From assembly GCF_934561205.1 (NCBI RefSeq), contig NZ_CAKTFU010000025.1:1-17833 (forward strand): a DNA stretch of 17,833 nt. The letters run 5' to 3'. Shown in pieces: positions 14,052 to 17,833 of this stretch. The notes under the pieces were generated by a model. The model had not been told where the DNA came from. It searched no databases and worked only from the letters and a program-made list of their open reading frames with translations. How positions within the stretch are numbered: position 1 is the stretch's first letter; each line of letters begins with the position of its first letter. This DNA comes from an uncultured Gemmiger sp. GTDB taxonomy: Bacteria; Bacillota; Clostridia; Oscillospirales; Ruminococcaceae. Both the position numbers and the translations under genes were made by a program.

Positions 14052-14744
14052 TTATATCAGGTTGGCGACCAGCGGGCAGAGCAGCGCCGTCAGCACACCG
14101 GCCACGGCGATGGCCAGGCCGCTCATGGCGCCCTCGACCTCGCCCATCTGCAGGGCCTTGGCCGTGCCGACGGCATGGGCCGCGCTGCCGATGCCGATCC
14201 CCTTGGCGATGGGGTCGGTGATGCCGAACACACGGAACACCGTGTCGGCCAGCAAGGCGCCCACAATGCCTGTCAGGATAACCAGTGCCCCCGTCAGCGC
14301 CGCAATGCCGCCCAGCTCGGCGGCTACATCCATGCTGATGGCCGTTGTGACCGACTTGGGCAGCAGCGTGACATACTGGGTGTGATCCAGCCGCAAAAGC
14401 AGCGCCAGCACCAGCACACTGCCCAGGCTGGCCGCCACACCCGCCAGGATGCCCGCCAGAATCGCCGCCAGATTGCGGCAGAGCAGATCCCATTTTTCGT
14501 ACAGGGGCACGGCCAGGCTCACGGTTGCGGGCAGCAGCAGATAGCTGACCGGCGCGGCGCTTGCCTGATACGCCGCACAGGGTATGCCCAGCACACTTAA
14601 AAACACGACCACAAACACAGTGGCCAGCAGCAGCGGGTTCAAAACCGCCATGCCACTGCGGCGGTTGATGACACTGCCCAGCGCAAAGGCCGCCAGGGTC
14701 AGCAGCACACCCCACGCAGCGGAGTTTTGCAGAAAATCAGACAT
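14052..14744 (-). CDS. lrgB: LrgB/CidB family membrane protein
   Basis: The 230-aa product is a multi-pass membrane protein of the LrgB (CidB, YohK) family, described as part of holin/antiholin-like systems and, in Bacillus, as partner in a pyruvate transporter. The family signature LLPKSVTTAISMDVAAELGG is in place, followed by GITDPIAKGIGIGSAAHAVG, with a Ser-Val-Thr-Thr motif and a histidine in AAHAVGTAKA as usual. ATG 14744 is preceded by AAAGGAGCG; an in-frame start at 14768 lacks a site and lies within lrgA. It overlaps the end of lrgA by 8 bases, so translation is coupled. Whether this pair exports or imports a small acid, or acts in lysis, cannot be read from sequence. Confidence 0.92.
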   Translation of the reverse strand: MSDFLQNSAAWGVLLTLAAFALGSVINRRSGMAVLNPLLLATVFVVVFLSVLGIPCAAYQASAAPVSYLLLPATVSLAVPLYEKWDLLCRNLAAILAGILAGVAASLGSVLVLALLLRLDHTQYVTLLPKSVTTAISMDVAAELGGIAALTGALVILTGIVGALLADTVFRVFGITDPIAKGIGIGSAAHAVGTAKALQMGEVEGAMSGLAIAVAGVLTALLCPLVANLI

Positions 14745-15096
14745 GGGGACGCTCCTTTCTTTGGACAAAGTGCTGCGTCACACGGCCCGAAACCGCCATG
14801 ACCAGCACCGTGACAGGCACCAGCGCCAGCACGGCGGGCAGCAGCATGGCGCGCAGCTCCGCCCACAGCTCCATGACACCGGCCGCCGCGGGCACAAACA
14901 AAACCGGGAAAATACCCGTCAAAAACAGCGCCGCGCGGCGCACCTGATGCAGCCTGACCACCCCAAAGCGCAGCGCCGCCAGCAGCAAAAGCAGCCCGTA
15001 CACACCGGACGGAATGGGCAGCGGCAGCAGGGCGTGGCAAAGCTCGCCCGCAAAGCAGAAAAACAAGATCCTCGCAAATTCAAATACCAGTTCCAT
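14737..15096 (-). CDS. lrgA: LrgA/CidA family membrane protein
   Basis: The 119-aa product has four predicted membrane segments, the size and layout of LrgA/CidA proteins. The characteristic ALLPLPIPSGVYGLLLLLAAL (21-41) corresponds to the usual PxPIPGSVIG region with Ser-Gly swapped, and FVPAAAGVMELW (67-78) matches the conserved Phe-Val-Pro-Ala block. The C-terminus is short and basic. GAGAGGTG precedes the ATG. It is the first gene of a two-gene leftward operon with lrgB. A LytTR or LytSR regulator, which often controls such pairs, is not seen in the window. Confidence 0.88.
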   Translation of the reverse strand: MELVFEFARILFFCFAGELCHALLPLPIPSGVYGLLLLLAALRFGVVRLHQVRRAALFLTGIFPVLFVPAAAGVMELWAELRAMLLPAVLALVPVTVLVMAVSGRVTQHFVQRKERPHV

Positions 15097-15147
15097 AGAA
15101 CACCTCTCAGGCCAAAACGGCAGTCGGGGCTTTGCCCCAATTTTTTT

Positions 15148-15176
15148 ATTCTACACCCAAAAACGGATTTGCGCAA
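15148..15176 (-). promoter_or_regulatory. Promoter for lrgAB
   Basis: On the minus strand there is TTGCGC (15176-15171), a 17-bp spacer and TAGAAT (15153-15148), about 52 bases upstream of the lrgA start. A short GGGGC/GCCCC hairpin (15126-15138) would lie at the 5' end of the transcript. Confidence 0.55.
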
Positions 15177-15299
15177 TGCGCGAACTGCACAGACAAACGC
15201 CCTTTTGCGCGTGTTTTTTCAGCTGTGTCTGCCGTGCGGATTTCCCCTGCCGAAATGCCAAACTCCGTGCTCTGCCCTCTTTTCCCTGCGCGGGTTTTG

Positions 15300-15308
15300 T
15301 GCTATAAT
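15300..15308 (+). promoter_or_regulatory. Extended -10 promoter for the leucine-rich-repeat gene
   Basis: TGCTATAAT (15300-15308) is a perfect extended -10. No good -35 is found upstream, as is common for extended -10 promoters. It lies 31 bases ahead of the start codon, and GGGGAGG (15326-15332) is the ribosome site. Confidence 0.65.
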
Positions 15309-15338
15309 GCAGATATATGTATTTTGGGGAGGTATGCT

Positions 15339-16259
15339 ATGGCATCGGTTTTGTGGACGCGCGGCCGTGACGGCGCAATAATCCTGCGCGTGCTGGGCGA
15401 TACCCCCTGCCCCGTCGTGCCCGCCGCCGTGGACGGCTTGCCCGTGACCGAGCTGGGCGCCTACTGTTTTTCCGCCAAGGCGGTCAGCGGTGGTCAGCTT
15501 TGGCCGTCCCAAAGCGCCGACACGCATGAAATTGTGGGCGAGTTCGTGCAGGAGGTCACCCTGCCCGACACCCTGCGTACCCTGCACAGCGCCGCGTTCT
15601 ACAACTGCCGCAATCTGCGCACCGTGCAGATGGGCGCGGCGGCCGAGGATTTCGGCAGCGACCTGTTTACCAACTGCCGCAGCCTGCAAACGCTGGTTCT
15701 GCACGCCGACCCCGCCGCCCCCACAGGGCTGCGCAAGCTGCTGGTAGGCGTCAGCGCCGATCTGTGCGTGCAGTTCGCCCCCGCAGGCAAGCCGCTGGCC
15801 GAGCTGTTCTACCCCGAATATTTTGAGTACATGGACGAAAACGCCCCCGCGCACATCTTCAACCACCAGCTGGAGGGCGAGGGCTACCGGATGCGCCAAT
15901 GCTTTGCGGCGGGCGCGGTGGATTTTGCCGCCTATGACGCCGTGTTTGCACAGGCGTGCGTGGGCGAAAGCGTGCAGACGCTCTGCCGTTTGGCGCTGGC
16001 GCGGCTCTGCCTGCCCTTTGCGCTGAGCGACGCCGCCCGCACCGACTACGAATTTTACCTGACCGCCCACCCCGATGCTGCCTTTGCTTTGGCCATACGC
16101 CGCCGGGACGAGGCCGCCCTGCGGGTGCTGGTGGCGCTGGGGCTGCCCACCGCCGCTGCCGCCGCCCTTTGCGGGCGCGCCGGGTGGAGCAGCGGGGCTG
16201 CGATTTTGCTGCAAAGACCCAAAAAGGCACCAAAAAGCTATGATTTTGACGATTTGTAA
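15339..16259 (+). CDS. Leucine-rich-repeat protein (BspA/LRR_5-like), function unknown
   Basis: The 306-aa product contains a few BspA-type repeats: LPVTELGAYCFSA (34-46), VTLPDTLRTLHSAAFYNCRNL (73-93) and SDLFTNCRSLQTLVL (107-121). The rest, about residues 130-306, is a helical, alanine-rich domain without a family I recognise. It has no signal peptide or anchor, so it is predicted cytoplasmic, unlike many BspA-like surface proteins. ATG 15339 fits the ribosome site GGGGAGG; a longer in-frame reading back to 15132 would run through the promoter. It lies 121 bases before the VWA-like gene in the same direction. I recall similar LRR/VWA-like pairs in related gut Clostridia, which suggests one functional unit. 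Confidence 0.7.
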   Translation: MASVLWTRGRDGAIILRVLGDTPCPVVPAAVDGLPVTELGAYCFSAKAVSGGQLWPSQSADTHEIVGEFVQEVTLPDTLRTLHSAAFYNCRNLRTVQMGAAAEDFGSDLFTNCRSLQTLVLHADPAAPTGLRKLLVGVSADLCVQFAPAGKPLAELFYPEYFEYMDENAPAHIFNHQLEGEGYRMRQCFAAGAVDFAAYDAVFAQACVGESVQTLCRLALARLCLPFALSDAARTDYEFYLTAHPDAAFALAIRRRDEAALRVLVALGLPTAAAAALCGRAGWSSGAAILLQRPKKAPKSYDFDDL

Positions 16260-16380
16260 TCTTTTACAATTCGTTATATTTACCATATTGTAGAATATAG
16301 CTATTTATTATACGTTCTGTCATTTTTAATTTTGCAGAGTTTTCCACAGTATCGTTGAAAACTTGAAAGCGGGTGAAGTT
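16260..16380. other. AT-rich spacer with possible promoter
   Basis: This 121-base gap is sharply more AT-rich than its surroundings. It contains several promoter-like pieces, for example TTTACA at 16264-16269 with TATTGT 17 bp later, but none is convincing. An inverted repeat AGTTTTC (16338-16344) / GAAAACT (16357-16363) lies just before the next gene. No terminator is seen. Confidence 0.3.
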
Positions 16381-17733
16381 TTGAACCGTCACATCCAGAC
16401 CCAAACCGAGTGGGAGAAAAGTATCGCCACCCGCATTATGGAGAAAACCCGCGCACAAATCTACCTGGATCAGCGGTATCTGACCGCCGCCTTGGGGGCG
16501 CTGCCCCCCGCCGAATGTGCCGGCATTTTCGCCTTCGCCACGGACGGCGCACATTTATACTACCCGTCCGATTGGCTGATTCGTCTATATCGGCAGAACC
16601 GCAGGTATCTGGCGCGGACGTATCTGCACAGCGTTTTGCACTGCATTTTCCGGCATCCGTGGCTGCGCGGCGGGCGTGACCCCGACGTGTGGGGGCTTGC
16701 CTGCGACATCGCCGTGGAAAACACGCTGGACACGCTGCACTCGCCGCTGGTCGGCCGCCCCGTCGGCTGGCTGCGCCAACAGGTTTACGCGCAGATACGC
16801 CAAAACGGTGCGCCCGCCGCCGGGCCGATCTATCGGCTGCTGTGCGCGCAAAACGCCGAAACGCTGCAAAAATGGCACCGCGAATTTACCTGCGACGACC
16901 ACCGCTTCTGGCCCGAGGACACCGACAGCCCCGCCGCGCAGATGCAGGGGCGGCAGTGGGAGCAGCTGGGACGCCAGACCCAGATCAGTATGGAGGAGGC
17001 AGGGCAGCGCGCCGGGGAATCCGCCGCTGCCGAGGCCGTGCAGCTGCAATTACAGGCCGCCCGCAGCCGCCGCAGCTACCACGATTTTCTGCGTAAATTC
17101 GCCGTTTGGCACGAGGAACCGCACCTTGACCCGGACGAATTTGACCTTGGGTTTTACACCTACGGGCTGCGCACCTACGGCAACCTGCCGCTGATCGAGC
17201 CGCTGGAAAGCCGTGAGGTGAAAAAAATACGCGATTTCGTCATCGTGCTGGACACCAGCGAGTCCACCTCCGGCAAGATGGTCAAGGCGTTTTTGCGCGA
17301 AACCTTTACCGTATTAAAAAGCCGCGACAGCTTTTTTACCCGGTGCCGCATTCTGGTGATGCAGGCGGACAACGCGGTGCGCGATGAGGTCTGGCTGACC
17401 GATCTGGACGCGCTTTCCCGCTATGCCGACCGCTTTGTGCTGGTGGGCGGCGGCGGCACGGATTTTCGCCCCGCCTTTGCCCGCATTGAGGAACTGCGCC
17501 GCAGCGGCACCCTGCGCGAGGTGCAGGGCGTGCTGTATTTTACCGACGGCAAGGGCATTTTCCCCAGCCGCCGCCCGGATTTTGACACCGCCTTTATCTT
17601 TTTGCCGCAGGCGGGCGCCGAGCCGGAGGTGCCGCCGTGGGCGCTGCGTCTGGTGCTGCAGCCCGACGAGTTCACCCCGCCGCCCGCGCCGCCGCCCATC
17701 AATTTTACCGAGGGCAATACCGCACAATTCTAA
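16381..17733 (+). CDS. DUF2201-type putative metallopeptidase / VWA-like domain protein
   Basis: The 450-aa product matches the two-part DUF2201 layout. The N-terminal metallopeptidase-like domain carries a histidine cluster HSVLHCIFRHP (His83, His87, His92) and CDIAVENTLD nearby. The C-terminal VWA-like domain has FVIVLDTSESTSGKM (Asp291, Ser293, Ser295, the metal-ion site), GGGGTDFRPAF (Thr360) and YFTDGKG (Asp389). Such proteins usually work with a MoxR-type AAA ATPase, not present here. No ATG fits; TTG 16381 follows GGTGA at short spacing, and TTG 16363 or ATG 16438 are alternatives. The last residues, GNTAQF and the stop, are encoded by a dispersed palindromic repeat, so the natural C-terminus may have been replaced. 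Confidence 0.85.
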   Translation: MNRHIQTQTEWEKSIATRIMEKTRAQIYLDQRYLTAALGALPPAECAGIFAFATDGAHLYYPSDWLIRLYRQNRRYLARTYLHSVLHCIFRHPWLRGGRDPDVWGLACDIAVENTLDTLHSPLVGRPVGWLRQQVYAQIRQNGAPAAGPIYRLLCAQNAETLQKWHREFTCDDHRFWPEDTDSPAAQMQGRQWEQLGRQTQISMEEAGQRAGESAAAEAVQLQLQAARSRRSYHDFLRKFAVWHEEPHLDPDEFDLGFYTYGLRTYGNLPLIEPLESREVKKIRDFVIVLDTSESTSGKMVKAFLRETFTVLKSRDSFFTRCRILVMQADNAVRDEVWLTDLDALSRYADRFVLVGGGGTDFRPAFARIEELRRSGTLREVQGVLYFTDGKGIFPSRRPDFDTAFIFLPQAGAEPEVPPWALRLVLQPDEFTPPPAPPPINFTEGNTAQF

Positions 17734-17833
17734 GTGCCGATACGGCAGGCGAGGTACGGCAGCTGCTAAGCCAAAAGCGCAGATAATACTTTGTGTATTA
17801 TCGAGCATTTTGGCAACGCAGATGCCGTGCCGC
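17713..17833. repeat. Palindromic repeat element, family 2 (left part, runs off the window)
   Basis: It begins with GGCAATACCGCACAATTC, matching the end of the 53-bp element at 5036-5088 over about 35 bases. From 17751 to the window end the sequence is a large imperfect palindrome centred on TTTGT (17790-17794): inner arms GATAATAC/GTATTATC are perfect, GCCAAAA/TTTTGGC follows, and about 28 of 39 aligned positions match. A full element would probably close with the inverted GGCAATAC end beyond the window. No gene is visible. Confidence 0.7.

Noticed and set aside
15126..15138. GGGGC-TTT-GCCCC hairpin followed by AATTTTTTT on the plus strand
   Set aside because: No plus-strand gene ends upstream and the stem is only 5 bp; more likely part of the lrgA leader, if functional.

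Overview
The window is about 17.8 kb of G+C-rich DNA (roughly 60 % by eye) with bacterial AGGAGG-type ribosome binding sites. Gene content and coding style suggest a gut Clostridia member of the Oscillospiraceae/Ruminococcaceae (Faecalibacterium, Gemmiger or Subdoligranulum relatives). That placement is an inference from gene types, not a database match. No tRNA, rRNA, CRISPR array or phage gene was recognised.

Left part (1-5015), pectin and rhamnogalacturonan side chains. It holds the 3' end of an unsaturated-uronyl hydrolase (GH105/GH88 type) and a leftward operon of a GH28-like pectinase and L-rhamnose mutarotase. A divergent rightward pair follows: an unrecognised 233-aa protein and a xylose-isomerase-like sugar isomerase/epimerase. 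A leftward SASA-type carbohydrate acetylesterase closes the region. Both convergent gene junctions carry the same ~220-bp intergenic element, in opposite orientation, and in each case it has landed in a transcription terminator and duplicated part of it.

Middle part (5098-13946), an import-and-control module. An ABC sugar importer (lipoprotein binding protein and two permeases, no ATPase) is followed by a hairpin terminator, a GH115-like alpha-glucuronidase, a YesM-type sensor kinase and an overlapping YesN-type AraC-family response regulator. The intergenic region between the acetylesterase and the importer contains four copies of AAGTCGGA. They form two 22-bp-spaced direct-repeat pairs, one facing each divergent promoter. 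This looks like the operator of an AraC-type regulator, plausibly the YesN homologue encoded downstream. The likely substrate is an acetylated, uronic-acid-substituted plant polysaccharide such as glucuronoxylan or pectin.

Right part (13985-17833). A leftward lrgA-lrgB pair (CidA/CidB family membrane proteins) is divergent from a BspA-like leucine-rich-repeat protein and a DUF2201-type metallopeptidase-like/VWA-like protein. The last codons and stop of the VWA-like gene lie inside a second palindromic repeat family, also present as a 53-bp copy at 5036-5088. The window ends within a large imperfect palindrome.

The strongest leads are the terminator-targeting repeat element and the four-site operator. 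No wholly new multi-gene system could be demonstrated.
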